DNA from: Shewanella baltica
Lineage (GTDB): Bacteria > Pseudomonadota > Gammaproteobacteria > Enterobacterales > Shewanellaceae
Direction of reading: 5' to 3'
DNA length: 64,000 nt
NCBI RefSeq assembly: GCF_900456975.1
Contig: NZ_UGYM01000002.1
Location: 1,054,001 to 1,118,000, forward strand
The notes beneath the pieces were generated by a model that worked only from the letters and a program-made list of their open reading frames with translations, had not been told where the DNA came from and ran no database searches. Positions 9,115 to 18,617 of the stretch are shown here, in pieces (position 1 is the stretch's first letter; each line of letters opens with the position of its first letter). Position numbers and translations under genes: made by a program.

Positions 9115-10965
9115 TTAGGCCTTCTTCTTGCTGGCTATCCAGAGATCGACTTGTTGCTCTAACACATCCAGCGGTAATGCGCCGTTAGCAAGTACTAGCG
9201 TATGGAAGTCGCGGATATCAAATTGACTGCCAAGCTGTTGCTCTGCTTTATGTCTGAGTTCCAGCAGCTTAATCATGCCCACTTTATAGGCTGTCGCTTG
9301 CGATGGCATAACGATATGGCGTTCAACCATTTTCACCGCATCTGATTTAGCATTGGGCGTATTATCCACGTAATAGGCAATGCCTTGCTCGCGGGTCCAC
9401 TTTTTAGCGTGGATACCAGTATCAACGACTAAGCGACATGCACGCCATAGCTCCATTGCTAGACGACCAAAGTCAGAATAGGGATCGGCGTAGAGTCCCA
9501 TTTCTTTCGGGAAAGATTCGCTATATAAACCCCAGCCCTCGATATACGCGGTATAGCCACCAAACTTGCGGAACTTAGGAATATTTTGCAGCTCTTGGGA
9601 AATGGCTATCTGCATATGATGACCCGGAATACCTTCGTGGTAGGCCAGTGCTTCCATTTGGTATTTCGGCATGGCTTTCATGTCATATAGGTTTGCATAG
9701 TAGCTACCGGGACGCGAGCCATCCGGCGCAGGTTGCTCATAGAAGGCTTTGCCCGCGGATTTTTCTCTAAAGGCTTCAACCTGTTTCACTATCATGGCAG
9801 CTTTAGGTTTTACTTTGAATACTTCATCCAAGCGCGATTTCATATTGTCGATGAGCTTAGTCGCCTCAGCTAAATAGGCGGCTTTGCCTTCGGCAGTATT
9901 GGGGTAGTAGAACTGGGGATCATCACGCATGAAGCTAAAGAATTGCTGTAAATCGCCTTTAAAATTGACCTTCTTCATAATGGCGCGCATTTCGTTATGA
10001 ATACGTTCCACCTCAGAAAGGCCTAAGTCATGGATTTGATCGGCGGTCATATTTGTGGTGGTAGTGCGGGCCAAAGCATTATTGTAAAAGGCCGCGCCAT
10101 TAGGGAGTTTCCACGCACCATCGCGGTCGTCAGCTCTGGTTGCTAAGGTTTTGATGTAACTGATGAGCTTGTTATAGGCGGGCTCGACTTGAGTTACTAG
10201 TGCATACTCAGCCTGTTGAATCAGTGCTTGCTTTTCCGTTTCTTTAATCGCTAATGCGTTCACTTTACGGCGAAAATCGGCGAGTAACGCGCTGTCGTCG
10301 CCCTTATCAAAAGGCGCACCTTTGATGATGTTTTGGCTGTCTGAAATGACATAAGCGAATACGAACTTAGGCGCGATAATGCCTTTAACTGCGCGAGCGT
10401 CTAATACTGTCTGTAATTGACTTAAGCGTTTTGGCACGCCATTTAAGCGGCTGATATAGGCCTTGGCATCGCTGACATCTGTGATTTGATGTTGGTTAAT
10501 CAAGAAGGAGGCTATCATAGAGTGGCCGCCATACATTTGATTTACAGGGTAATTATGGTAGCGCCATTGGTCATCTTCGATGTCATTTTGCAGATTTTGT
10601 TTGAGTAAGGTGAGGCTGAGGTTTGTTTGTGGATCGAGTTTGGCCGCATCAATCAGATTGACCTGCGCCAGTTGTTTTTTCGTGCGCGCTAGGGCTTTAT
10701 CATCGGCGGCATCACCCAGTTCATCCCATTTATCATAGTCTTGCTTGATCCCCATATAGGTTTGCGAAATGGGGCTCGCCATGATGTTTTCCATGAAGAG
10801 GGTTTCGAACAACGCATTGGCTTTGTCTGACTCGGTTTGCACCACTGCATTCATAGGTTCGCTTGCACTGTGTAAGGCTGGCGAAGTTGATGCTGCATAT
10901 GCGGGAATGGTCAGTAGAGCTGAAAGGGTCAGTGCGACTAAGCTGATTTTAGTTTTTATTGGCAT
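9115..10965 (-). CDS. DUF885 family exported protein, probable metallopeptidase
   Basis: A 616-residue protein with a Sec signal peptide (MPIKTKISLVALTLSALLTIPAYA, about 24 residues), so it should act in the periplasm or outside. The rest is a single DUF885 domain with the family hallmark AYHEGIPGHHMQIA (about residue 445), an HExxxxHH-type motif consistent with a zinc site. Some DUF885 members are peptidases or act on dipeptide-like substrates, but the substrate here is not known. The start is set at 10965 because AGGAAG precedes that ATG; an ATG ten codons further upstream lacks a binding site and would spoil the signal peptide. Confidence 0.85.
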   Translation of the reverse strand: MPIKTKISLVALTLSALLTIPAYAASTSPALHSASEPMNAVVQTESDKANALFETLFMENIMASPISQTYMGIKQDYDKWDELGDAADDKALARTKKQLAQVNLIDAAKLDPQTNLSLTLLKQNLQNDIEDDQWRYHNYPVNQMYGGHSMIASFLINQHQITDVSDAKAYISRLNGVPKRLSQLQTVLDARAVKGIIAPKFVFAYVISDSQNIIKGAPFDKGDDSALLADFRRKVNALAIKETEKQALIQQAEYALVTQVEPAYNKLISYIKTLATRADDRDGAWKLPNGAAFYNNALARTTTTNMTADQIHDLGLSEVERIHNEMRAIMKKVNFKGDLQQFFSFMRDDPQFYYPNTAEGKAAYLAEATKLIDNMKSRLDEVFKVKPKAAMIVKQVEAFREKSAGKAFYEQPAPDGSRPGSYYANLYDMKAMPKYQMEALAYHEGIPGHHMQIAISQELQNIPKFRKFGGYTAYIEGWGLYSESFPKEMGLYADPYSDFGRLAMELWRACRLVVDTGIHAKKWTREQGIAYYVDNTPNAKSDAVKMVERHIVMPSQATAYKVGMIKLLELRHKAEQQLGSQFDIRDFHTLVLANGALPLDVLEQQVDLWIASKKKA

Positions 10966-11117
10966 GATCAAGCTTCCTGGATTGAGTTGCATCAATTCTA
11001 AAGAAGCTGGACAAGAATGTATGGATATTAATGTTAGAAAATGTGTTAGCAGTAATAGTATTAAACTGCACTATTGACCACTAACACATTATTTATATAG
11101 CTATTTTAACGGCAGTG

Positions 11118-12284
11118 TTAGCAGAATTGTGTCAGTAAATCATTAACAAACATGTGACCTTTACTGGTTAATTGCCAATGTTCAGCGGATTCTGTGAGTA
11201 AACCGCGTTGTTTGGCCTTTTCCATTCCTTCGGTCAATGTGTCTCTGTGCTGTCCGGTACGCAGTTCAAATTCTTGCTTAGGGATAGGTGTCATCAGGCG
11301 CAGGCGATTCATTAAATATTCAAGCGCGCGATCTTCCTCTGCCACATCAATCGATTCGAAGGTGTAGTTGCTGGCACTCAGATATCCCTTGGGATGTTTA
11401 ATTTTTACCGTGCGTATAATGCGGTTTTCTTCTGGCAGCGTCACTTTACCGTGGGCGCCACAGCCTATGCCTAGATAATCACCAAACTGCCAGTAGTTGA
11501 GATTGTGCTTACATTGGTAACCGGGTTTCGCATAAGCGGATATTTCGTATTGCTCATACCCTAATGCGGCCAGCTTTTGTTGACCTTGCTCATAGATATG
11601 CCAGAGGGCTTCGTCATCGGGCAACTGCGGCGGTTTTGAGTGGAATAGGGTGTTGGGCTCAATTGTTAACTGATACCAAGACAGGTGGGGCGGATTGAGC
11701 GCCGCTGCCGTGTCGATATCAGCCATGGCTTCAGCAAAACTTTGGTTGGGTAATCCATGCATTAAATCGAGGTTAAAACTCAAGTATCCCGCTTGACTGG
11801 CTTTTTGAGCAGCGACTTGTGCCTCGTTTTGATCGTGAATACGTCCAAGTAAGTTGAGCTTATCCTTAGAAAAACTCTGCACACCGATAGATAAACGAGT
11901 GACACCGGCTGCGCGATAGGCACTAAAATCATCGTGTTCTAAGGTGCCAGGGTTGGCTTCCATGGTGATTTCGATATTGTCACTAAAGGGGATTAGCGCA
12001 TTGGCACCATCGAGTATGCGTTTGATTTGCAAAGCATCGAATAAGGATGGTGTGCCGCCACCGATAAAGATGGTATGAATTTGCCGCCCTTGGACGAGAT
12101 GTAAGTCTTGGCGTAAGTCTTCTAATAGCGCATCAACATAGGCTTCCTGTGGCAGCTCACCATTTTGACCATGGGAGTTAAAGTCACAATAAGGACACTT
12201 TTGTACGCACCAAGGAATATGGATATACAGACTGAGTGGCGGCAGTTCGAGCTTCATCGCAGTAGTCACGGCAGTTGACGACAT
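11118..12284 (-). CDS. hemW: HemW, radical SAM haem chaperone
   Basis: A 388-residue radical SAM protein of the HemW (formerly HemN-like) group. The cluster motif IPWCVQKCPYCDFNSH supplies Cys26, Cys30 and Cys33; the position where true coproporphyrinogen oxidase HemN has a fourth cysteine is Phe35, which points to HemW, a haem-trafficking protein, and not to the oxidase. A HemN C-terminal domain follows (about 300-375). Its ATG overlaps the rdgB stop (TAATG), so the two are translationally coupled, an order widespread in gammaproteobacteria. Confidence 0.95.
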   Translation of the reverse strand: MSSTAVTTAMKLELPPLSLYIHIPWCVQKCPYCDFNSHGQNGELPQEAYVDALLEDLRQDLHLVQGRQIHTIFIGGGTPSLFDALQIKRILDGANALIPFSDNIEITMEANPGTLEHDDFSAYRAAGVTRLSIGVQSFSKDKLNLLGRIHDQNEAQVAAQKASQAGYLSFNLDLMHGLPNQSFAEAMADIDTAAALNPPHLSWYQLTIEPNTLFHSKPPQLPDDEALWHIYEQGQQKLAALGYEQYEISAYAKPGYQCKHNLNYWQFGDYLGIGCGAHGKVTLPEENRIIRTVKIKHPKGYLSASNYTFESIDVAEEDRALEYLMNRLRLMTPIPKQEFELRTGQHRDTLTEGMEKAKQRGLLTESAEHWQLTSKGHMFVNDLLTQFC

Positions 12285-12901
12285 TATTGTGCATTCCCGC
12301 CAGTTAACACGCCTTGGGCTTGCATGGCGGCGATGAGTTGCACTAGGGCTTTACCACGATGGCTTAAGGCATTTTTCTCGTTGCTGCTGAGCTCCGCCGC
12401 GCTACATTGATAATTTTCAGGGATAAAAATCGGATCGTAACCATGGCCATTGTCGCCACGTTGGTTAAAGTCGATTTGGCCTTCCCATGCAGCTTGGCAA
12501 ATAATTGGGGTTGGATCTTTGGCGTGGCGCATATACACCAGTACGCATTGGAATCTCGCACTGCGAGGTGCTGGCTGGTCTTTTATTGTCTCAAGTAGTT
12601 TCAATACGTTGTCTTGATCTTTGGCATTTTCGCCCGCGTAACGCGCTGAATAAATGCCGGGAGCGCCTTGGAGTAAATCCACTTCTAAACCTGAATCATC
12701 GGCAATGGCGGCAAGTCCGGTGATTTCGGCTGCATGTCTGGCTTTGATAATAGCATTTTCGACAAAAGTGGTGCCCGTTTCGGCCACTTCGCTGACATTA
12801 AATTGGCTCTGCGGCAGTACAGTGACACCGTAGCTGGCGAGCATTTGATCGAATTCGGCGAGTTTGCCTTTGTTGCCACTGGCGAGGACGATTTGTTGCA
12901 T
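12284..12901 (-). CDS. rdgB: dITP/XTP pyrophosphatase RdgB
   Basis: House-cleaning nucleotide pyrophosphatase that hydrolyses dITP, ITP and XTP to keep non-canonical purines out of DNA and RNA. The 205-residue protein carries the Ham1/ITPase signature: LASGNKGKLAEF at the N-terminus, ADDSGLEVDLLQGAPGIYSARYAG (about 68-91), and the late GHGYDPIF and SHRGKAL motifs. Length equals the usual size (E. coli 197). It is the upstream partner of hemW, sharing one base. Confidence 0.96.
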   Translation of the reverse strand: MQQIVLASGNKGKLAEFDQMLASYGVTVLPQSQFNVSEVAETGTTFVENAIIKARHAAEITGLAAIADDSGLEVDLLQGAPGIYSARYAGENAKDQDNVLKLLETIKDQPAPRSARFQCVLVYMRHAKDPTPIICQAAWEGQIDFNQRGDNGHGYDPIFIPENYQCSAAELSSNEKNALSHRGKALVQLIAAMQAQGVLTGGNAQ

Positions 12902-13040
12902 GGAACACCTATATCATTGGGGCGACTTATACTGCGGCAATGATACCCAAGCTGAGGGCTAAAGGACAGGAAAAGGGCGGGACGGTACAGACTTGTATCG
13001 TCCCAAAGTTACTTATGTCTTACGGCAATCTCAGCTTGGC

Positions 13041-13475
13041 TTATTCAACGTAGAATTTTTGCTTGAACTGCAAGTTGGTATTTAATTGATTACCATGCTT
13101 GATCGCGATATTGAAGTTTATCTCCTGATCATCGCGGTAAGGAACTTCGGCAATATAATAAATCGCATCACCTTCACGGATCTCTTTGAAGGTTAAGTTG
13201 ATTCGAGCATCTAATAAGTTATTGGCGACACCGGTAATTTCAACGGGTACTGCGGGTTTACTCGCTTCGCTGATATCTAACACCGCAATGTTGATAATGC
13301 CTGTATAGCTACTGCGTTGAATGCCATAGGATTTGGCTATGCTAGGCGTTAAAAATGTACTGCCAAGTGCCATGTAATGAATGTCAAAATTGCCGACAGT
13401 TTCTTTTTGCTCTGCGTTTGCCACACCGCAAAGGCTAGCGGTGAGGGCTAATACAGCCAGAATATTACGGAACAT
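13041..13475 (-). CDS. DUF4426 family exported protein
   Basis: A 144-residue protein with a signal peptide (MFRNILAVLALTASLCGVANA, cleavage about residue 21) and a single small beta-rich domain of the DUF4426 type. Function is unknown; the family commonly sits between rdgB and the yggT-yggU-proC genes in gammaproteobacteria, as here. The start is placed at 13475 because GAGG lies 8 nt upstream; the ATG at 13490 would put that Shine-Dalgarno inside the gene. Confidence 0.8.
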   Translation of the reverse strand: MFRNILAVLALTASLCGVANAEQKETVGNFDIHYMALGSTFLTPSIAKSYGIQRSSYTGIINIAVLDISEASKPAVPVEITGVANNLLDARINLTFKEIREGDAIYYIAEVPYRDDQEINFNIAIKHGNQLNTNLQFKQKFYVE

Positions 13476-13606
13476 GATGGGATACCTCATATTAGGGAAT
13501 GTTTGAGTATAGGTCGCTGTGACTATTGTTTATGTCTATCTGTTTATCGATAATTTAACCGCATTCAAAGAAGTTTTTTGGTTTTTAGCCTTTCAACAGC
13601 ATTAGC

Positions 13607-13906
13607 TCAGCTAGTTTGTCCCATCAGCTCAGTAATGATGCTTGGGATGATCTTAGGGTCAATCACGCGGATTTGCTTATGCCTGCCAAGTTCACCTTTC
13701 ATTATATGAATGTCGCTCTTTGGCACTTTAAAGGTCTTTGCTAAGTACTTGCTTAAATGGGCATTGGCCTTGCCATCAATAGGCGGCGCAGTGATGGCTA
13801 CTTTTAGCTCATCACCGTGCAGTCCTACAATTTGATCTCGGCTGGCCTTAGGCTGAATGTAGAGATTAAGCAGCAAGTCACCTTGCTGCAAAGTCACTGC
13901 ACTCAT
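13607..13906 (-). CDS. yggU: YggU family protein (DUF167)
   Basis: A 99-residue cytosolic DUF167/YggU protein, a compact alpha/beta fold of unknown function. Family features include [14 protein letters not shown] and the strongly conserved [12 protein letters not shown]. The ATG at 13906 overlaps the yggT stop codon (TAATG); a longer reading from 13921 lies inside yggT. The yggT-yggU order and proximity to proC and yggS are conserved in many gammaproteobacteria. Confidence 0.92.
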   Translation of the reverse strand: MSAVTLQQGDLLLNLYIQPKASRDQIVGLHGDELKVAITAPPIDGKANAHLSKYLAKTFKVPKSDIHIMKGELGRHKQIRVIDPKIIPSIITELMGQTS

Positions 13907-14454
13907 TAGATCACAGCCCAATAAGGGATATATTGGGCAAGTAACATATTGAGGAAATTCATACCAATAATCACCAACATTACCGATAAATCTAAGCCAC
14001 CAATTGGCGGTATGATACGGCGGATTGGCGCTAATACGGGTTCAGTTAACTGACCCATGACCATCACTATTGGGTTATAGCCTTGGTTAAACCAGCTCAA
14101 TATTGCGCGTATCAACAGCATCCAAAACAGCAATACCCCTGCTTTTTTGATCACAGATACGACGGCAAACATCAAAAACAGCAGTATGTCTATGCCACCA
14201 CCCGCGATAAGACTGATCAGCAGTACTTTGACCATCACGACCAGCAACGCGAGGACGAATGATGCGGTATCAAACCGTCCTAAGGAAGGCAGAATACGGC
14301 GCATTGGCGCGATGAGCGGGTGAGTCGCTTTGACAATAAATTGGCTAAAAGGATTATAAAAATCCGCCCTTGCCAGTTGCAGCCAAATCCGCAAAATCAC
14401 CACCATCAAATATAAGTCGAATAGTGTGGTGATTAAAAAGGTAAATGCATTCAT
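13906..14454 (-). CDS. yggT: YggT family integral membrane protein
   Basis: A 182-residue inner-membrane protein made of two tandem YggT repeats: hydrophobic segments near 5-25, 60-90, 95-120 and 150-175, with matching P-[I/L]-x-P-[I/M]-R-R-[I] motifs ([15 protein letters not shown] about 45-60 and [16 protein letters not shown] about 136-151) after each pair's first helix. The family is linked to osmotic or cation tolerance in some bacteria and to division-site proteins in others; the role here is unknown. Coupled to yggU by a one-base stop/start overlap and 48 bp after proC. Confidence 0.92.
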   Translation of the reverse strand: MNAFTFLITTLFDLYLMVVILRIWLQLARADFYNPFSQFIVKATHPLIAPMRRILPSLGRFDTASFVLALLVVMVKVLLISLIAGGGIDILLFLMFAVVSVIKKAGVLLFWMLLIRAILSWFNQGYNPIVMVMGQLTEPVLAPIRRIIPPIGGLDLSVMLVIIGMNFLNMLLAQYIPYWAVI

Positions 14455-14502
14455 CGAGATTTCTACCTATTAAAGTCCGATATAAAAACGCGTTAGTGGA
14501 AA

Positions 14503-15321
14503 TTAAAATGTCTTAGCCATTTCTTCTGCACGTTTAATGCAGTTTTCCATGGCTTTTTTTACTAAACCACGCATATCCGCAGCTTCAAATGTCGCCAGCG
14601 CCTGTGCGGTGGTACCGCCCTTTGAGGTGACATTCTCCCTTAGATTACCTAAGGTCAGTTGTGGATTTTGCTTTGCCATCATAGCAGCGCCGAGCGCGGC
14701 TTGCTGCACTAAAGTTCTGGCTTTGTCTTCATCCATTCCCATTTCTTTGCCTGCATCTATCATAGACTCCATTAGCAAAAAGAAATAAGCCGGTGAACTG
14801 CCCGATAGTGCAATCACTTGATCTAATTCTGACTCTTCATTAACCCACACAATTTCGCCGCCGCTGGACATCAAACGATCACAAATGGCTTTTTGCTCGG
14901 TAGAAATAGCCTGAGGCGCATAGAGGCCAGTCATGCCCACACTAATCTGCATCGGTGTATTGGGCATCGCGCGAATAAGTTTAATATCCTGCGCCAGATA
15001 ATCGGTATAACGTTTTGCTTTAATGCCTGCAGCAATAGTGATGACTAACTTTTGCGACATGTCGACAGTTTGTAATGCTTCACACACTTGCTGCATCAAT
15101 TGCGGTTTTACCGACAGCACTATGACATCGGCAGCTTGCGCTGCGGCTAAATTGTCTTGAGAAACCAAAATCCCTAAATCGGCTTTTAGTGCGTCGAGTT
15201 TACCTTGGCTAGGATTGGTCGCTTGGATGAGTTGAGCAGGATAGCCGCTATGAACTAGGCCACTGATGATGCTGCGCGTCATGTTGCCGGCACCGATAAA
15301 GCAGATTTTCTGTTGATCCAT
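14503..15321 (-). CDS. proC: Pyrroline-5-carboxylate reductase ProC
   Basis: Last step of proline biosynthesis: NAD(P)H-dependent reduction of pyrroline-5-carboxylate. The 272-residue enzyme starts with the Rossmann motif ICFIGAGNMTRSIISGL (about 6-22), continues with IRAMPNTPMQISVGMTGLY (about 112-130), and has the C-terminal signature with LRENVTSKGGTTAQAL (about 230-245). Length is typical. It lies between yggS and yggT on the same strand, the common gammaproteobacterial arrangement, with a 215-bp gap after yggS. Confidence 0.96.
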   Translation of the reverse strand: MDQQKICFIGAGNMTRSIISGLVHSGYPAQLIQATNPSQGKLDALKADLGILVSQDNLAAAQAADVIVLSVKPQLMQQVCEALQTVDMSQKLVITIAAGIKAKRYTDYLAQDIKLIRAMPNTPMQISVGMTGLYAPQAISTEQKAICDRLMSSGGEIVWVNEESELDQVIALSGSSPAYFFLLMESMIDAGKEMGMDEDKARTLVQQAALGAAMMAKQNPQLTLGNLRENVTSKGGTTAQALATFEAADMRGLVKKAMENCIKRAEEMAKTF

Positions 15322-15536
15322 TTGATTCTCTTCAGTGTGTTAACCGTTAATTTGTAACAGACTCACCTTAAATCAAGATGATAAAACGGTTAGTCATTTG
15401 AATGTCAGAGCCAGATTAGTCGGCTCTCGCTAATTGATCTTAAATGTCGTGAACTTAAATACAGTATTTGGGCATAAAGCGCTAAAAACAAGGTCAAGCT
15501 CGTACACTGACCTCGAACTTCATGCCTCGAGTGAGT

Positions 15537-16235
15537 TTACGCAGCGTAATTGCGCTCACCAAAAATGGCACTGCCAATACGCACCATAGTTGAACCGCAG
15601 CTAATCGCTGCATCTAGGTCATTACTCATCCCCATGGAAAGCGTGTCTACATTGGGGTAATGTGATTTAAGTTCTTGAAATAGATTGTTTAACATAGAAA
15701 ACTCTTTAAGCTGTAACTCAGTATCTGCAGTAGCCGTTGGGATTGCCATTAGGCCTCTCAGTGCAAGATTAGGTAACTGAGCGATAAGCTCTGCCAGTGG
15801 CAGCATTTGCGCCGCATCTATGCCAGATTTTGTGTCTTCAGCACTGATATTAATTTGAATGCAGATGTTTAATGGCGCTAATTCAGCTGGACGTTGGTCA
15901 TTGAGACGTTGGGCAATTTTGTCGCGCGAGACAGTGTGCATCCAATCGAAATGCTGGGCGACTATGCTGGTTTTGTTGGATTGGAGTGGCCCGATAAAGT
16001 GCCATTCAATGTCCGGAAAATCCCCCTTGAGTGCGATAATTTTCTCCGCACCTTCTTGGACATAGTTTTCGCCAAAGCAACGCTGACCCGCTTGATAGGC
16101 TGCTATAATGTCTTCAATAGGTTTGGTCTTGCTGACGGCAAGTAAGCGAATACTGCTAGGTTGGCGGGCACATTTTTGCGCCGCTTGTGCGATCCTGCGC
16201 TGGGCGATTGCGAGTCTGTCTGCTATTGTTGTCAT
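15537..16235 (-). CDS. yggS: YggS/PLPBP family pyridoxal phosphate homeostasis protein
   Basis: A 232-residue PLP-binding protein with the alanine-racemase-type barrel and no known catalysis; it buffers PLP and affects amino-acid pools. The PLP lysine lies in LLAVSKTKP (about 32-40), followed by CFGENYVQEG (about 55-64), HFIGPLQSNK (about 82-91) and the late LSMGMSNDLDAAI. I placed the start at 16235 (MTTIADRLAIAQRR) by comparison with E. coli YggS; an ATG at 16256 would add seven residues, and neither has a clear ribosome binding site. It is divergent from pilT, with 35 bp between them. Confidence 0.94.
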   Translation of the reverse strand: MTTIADRLAIAQRRIAQAAQKCARQPSSIRLLAVSKTKPIEDIIAAYQAGQRCFGENYVQEGAEKIIALKGDFPDIEWHFIGPLQSNKTSIVAQHFDWMHTVSRDKIAQRLNDQRPAELAPLNICIQINISAEDTKSGIDAAQMLPLAELIAQLPNLALRGLMAIPTATADTELQLKEFSMLNNLFQELKSHYPNVDTLSMGMSNDLDAAISCGSTMVRIGSAIFGERNYAA

Positions 16236-16270
16236 GATGTAATTATCTAGTTGCAAGGATATCCCAAACG

Positions 16271-17308
16271 ATGGAAATCACTGAGTTATTAGCATTTAGT
16301 GTAAAACACAAAGCCTCGGATCTACACCTTTCTGCAGGGATATCTCCCATGATCCGTGTCGACGGTGAAGTGAGAAAGATTAACCTGCCCGCGCTCGATC
16401 ACCAAGGCGTACATAGCCTAGTGTACGACATAATGAATGATAAGCAGCGCAAGGACTACGAAGAACATTTAGAAATCGATTTCTCGTTCGAAGTCCCTAA
16501 TCTTGCGCGCTTTCGTGTTAACGCATTCAATCAATCCCGTGGTGCTGCGGCCGTATTTCGTACCATTCCTAGCGACATCTTGTCACTTGAGCAATTAGGT
16601 GCGCCGGAGATTTTTAAAAAAATCGCCAGTTTCCCTCGGGGATTAGTCCTAGTGACTGGACCAACGGGTTCGGGTAAGAGTACCACACTTGCCGCTATGG
16701 TGGATTACGTTAACGAAAATCGACACGATCACATCTTAACCATTGAAGATCCTATCGAATTCGTTCACCAAAACAAGCAATGTTTGATTAACCAGCGTGA
16801 AGTTCACCGCCATACCCACAGCTTTAATGCGGCGCTTAGAAGCGCACTGCGTGAAGATCCGGACGTGATTTTAGTTGGTGAGATGCGTGACCTTGAAACC
16901 ATTCGTTTGGCGATGACCGCCGCAGAAACAGGCCACTTAGTGTTTGGTACTTTGCATACCACCTCCGCCGCGAAAACCATTGACCGTGTGGTCGACGTAT
17001 TCCCCGCCGGTGAAAAAGACATGGTACGCACTATGTTGTCGGAATCGCTGCAAGCGGTTATTTCGCAAACACTGATTAAAAAGGTTGGTGGAGGCCGTGT
17101 CGCCGCCCATGAAATCATGATGGGCACTCCCGCTATCCGTAACCTTATTCGTGAAGACAAAGTGGCGCAGATGTATTCGGCGATTCAAACCGGTATGGCC
17201 CACGGAATGCAGACCTTAGAGCAATGTTTACAGAACTTAGTCAATCGCGGTCTTATCACCCGTGAAGATGCAATGGCGAAGAGTTCGAATAAACAAGCGA
17301 CATTTTAA
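16271..17308 (+). CDS. pilT: Type IV pilus retraction ATPase PilT
   Basis: Hexameric AAA-like ATPase that powers pilus depolymerisation for twitching motility and DNA uptake. The 345-residue protein has an N-terminal PAS-like domain (1-100), Walker A GPTGSGKST (130-138), Asp box ILTIEDPIEF, Walker B VILVGEMRDLET, His box TGHLVFGTLHT, and the C-terminal AIRNLIRE motif needed for retraction. All are intact. pilU begins 6 bp after its stop, the classic pilT-pilU pair. Confidence 0.97.
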   Translation: MEITELLAFSVKHKASDLHLSAGISPMIRVDGEVRKINLPALDHQGVHSLVYDIMNDKQRKDYEEHLEIDFSFEVPNLARFRVNAFNQSRGAAAVFRTIPSDILSLEQLGAPEIFKKIASFPRGLVLVTGPTGSGKSTTLAAMVDYVNENRHDHILTIEDPIEFVHQNKQCLINQREVHRHTHSFNAALRSALREDPDVILVGEMRDLETIRLAMTAAETGHLVFGTLHTTSAAKTIDRVVDVFPAGEKDMVRTMLSESLQAVISQTLIKKVGGGRVAAHEIMMGTPAIRNLIREDKVAQMYSAIQTGMAHGMQTLEQCLQNLVNRGLITREDAMAKSSNKQATF

Positions 17309-17314
17309 GGATTT

Positions 17315-18430
17315 ATGATGGATGTTCTTCCGTTTTTAAAAGTGATCGTTGAGCGCAAAGCCTCCGACTTGTTTATCACAGCTGGCTTTCCGCCAAGTGC
17401 TAAGATTGACGGTGAGTTGCGTCCCTTGGCCGAAAGTGCCTTTACTCCGGCACAATCACTGGATTTTGTTGAATCCTTAATGACCGAAGCGCAGAAACAA
17501 GAGTTTCATTCGACTCGTGAGTGTAACTTTGCTTTTGCGGCAAAGGATTTAGGTCGTTTTCGGGTGAGTGCATTTTGGCAGCGTGAATCGCCTGGCTGCG
17601 TGATGCGCCGTATTGAGACTAAAATCCCTGACGTCGATGATTTAAAACTGCCACCCATTCTGAAAGATCTGGTGATGAGTAAACGTGGCCTCATCATTAT
17701 GGTGGGCGGAACGGGTACGGGTAAGTCAACATCTCTGGCGGCCTTGGTGGGATATCGTAATGGTCATGCTCGTGGTCATATTCTCACGATTGAAGATCCA
17801 GTCGAATTTGTTCACGACCACAGAAAAAGCATTATCACCCAGCGTGAAGTGGGCATAGATACTGAGTCTTTCGATGCGGCGCTAAAAAGCTCCCTTCGCC
17901 AAGCACCCGATGTGATCTTGATTGGTGAAATTCGTACCCAAGAGACGATGGAGTTCGCCCTGTCGTTTGCGGAAACAGGCCACCTCTGTATGGCAACCTT
18001 GCATGCCAACAACGCCAACCAAGCATTAGACCGCATTATGCACCTCGTGCCTGAGAGTAAACATCAGCAGTTATTGTTCGATTTGTCATTGAATTTGCGC
18101 GGTATTGTGGCGCAGCAATTGATCCCAAAAGTCGATGGCACTGGGCGCCGCGCCGCGATTGAAGTATTGATCAACACCCCAAGGGTGGCGAGTTTAATTG
18201 CGAAGAACGAGCTGCATTTGCTCAAAGAAACCATGGCTAAATCGAATGAGCAGGGTATGCAGACGTTCGATCAGGCCTTGTTGAAACTTTATGTCGATGG
18301 CGAGATTAGTTACGCCGATGCGCTGCATCATGCTGATTCACCGAACGATTTACGTTTGATGATTAAATTGCAGAATAAAGAATCCACGGGCTCAGGCTTT
18401 ATGGAAGGTGTCACCTTAGACATGGACTAA
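17315..18430 (+). CDS. pilU: PilT-dependent retraction ATPase PilU
   Basis: Second retraction ATPase, which assists PilT under load. The 371-residue protein has the same layout: N-terminal domain, Walker A GGTGTGKST (about 131-139), Asp box ILTIEDPVEFVHDH, Walker B VILIGEIRTQET, His box TGHLCMATLHA, and a PilU-type C-terminal extension. Two ATGs in tandem (17315 and 17318) follow AAGG; the first is used here. Tightly linked to pilT, with a terminator 24 bp downstream. Confidence 0.96.
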   Translation: MMDVLPFLKVIVERKASDLFITAGFPPSAKIDGELRPLAESAFTPAQSLDFVESLMTEAQKQEFHSTRECNFAFAAKDLGRFRVSAFWQRESPGCVMRRIETKIPDVDDLKLPPILKDLVMSKRGLIIMVGGTGTGKSTSLAALVGYRNGHARGHILTIEDPVEFVHDHRKSIITQREVGIDTESFDAALKSSLRQAPDVILIGEIRTQETMEFALSFAETGHLCMATLHANNANQALDRIMHLVPESKHQQLLFDLSLNLRGIVAQQLIPKVDGTGRRAAIEVLINTPRVASLIAKNELHLLKETMAKSNEQGMQTFDQALLKLYVDGEISYADALHHADSPNDLRLMIKLQNKESTGSGFMEGVTLDMD

Positions 18431-18453
18431 CGCGAGAGTCAGGTTCTAGGTTA

Positions 18454-18478
18454 AGCAGCTCTTTATGGGCTGCTTTTT
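18454..18478 (+). terminator. Rho-independent terminator after pilU
   Basis: AGCAGC/GCTGCT stem (18454-18459 and 18469-18474) followed by a T5 run. It separates pilT-pilU from the peroxidase gene. Confidence 0.7.
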
Positions 18479-18617
18479 GTTGGTGTCGTTAGATTTTCGT
18501 TCAGCTCAATCGGTTTTACTTCATCGCTATGCGGTCGTTAACCATAGCTTTTATTTTTTAATTCAATATGATCTTTACCTAGTACGTTTACGTAATGTAC
18601 CGGTAAAGGAGAAAGCA

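Noticed and set aside
11118..12284. Oxygen-independent coproporphyrinogen III oxidase (HemN)
   Set aside because: The radical SAM motif lacks the fourth cysteine of true HemN and the gene is coupled to rdgB, both typical of HemW.
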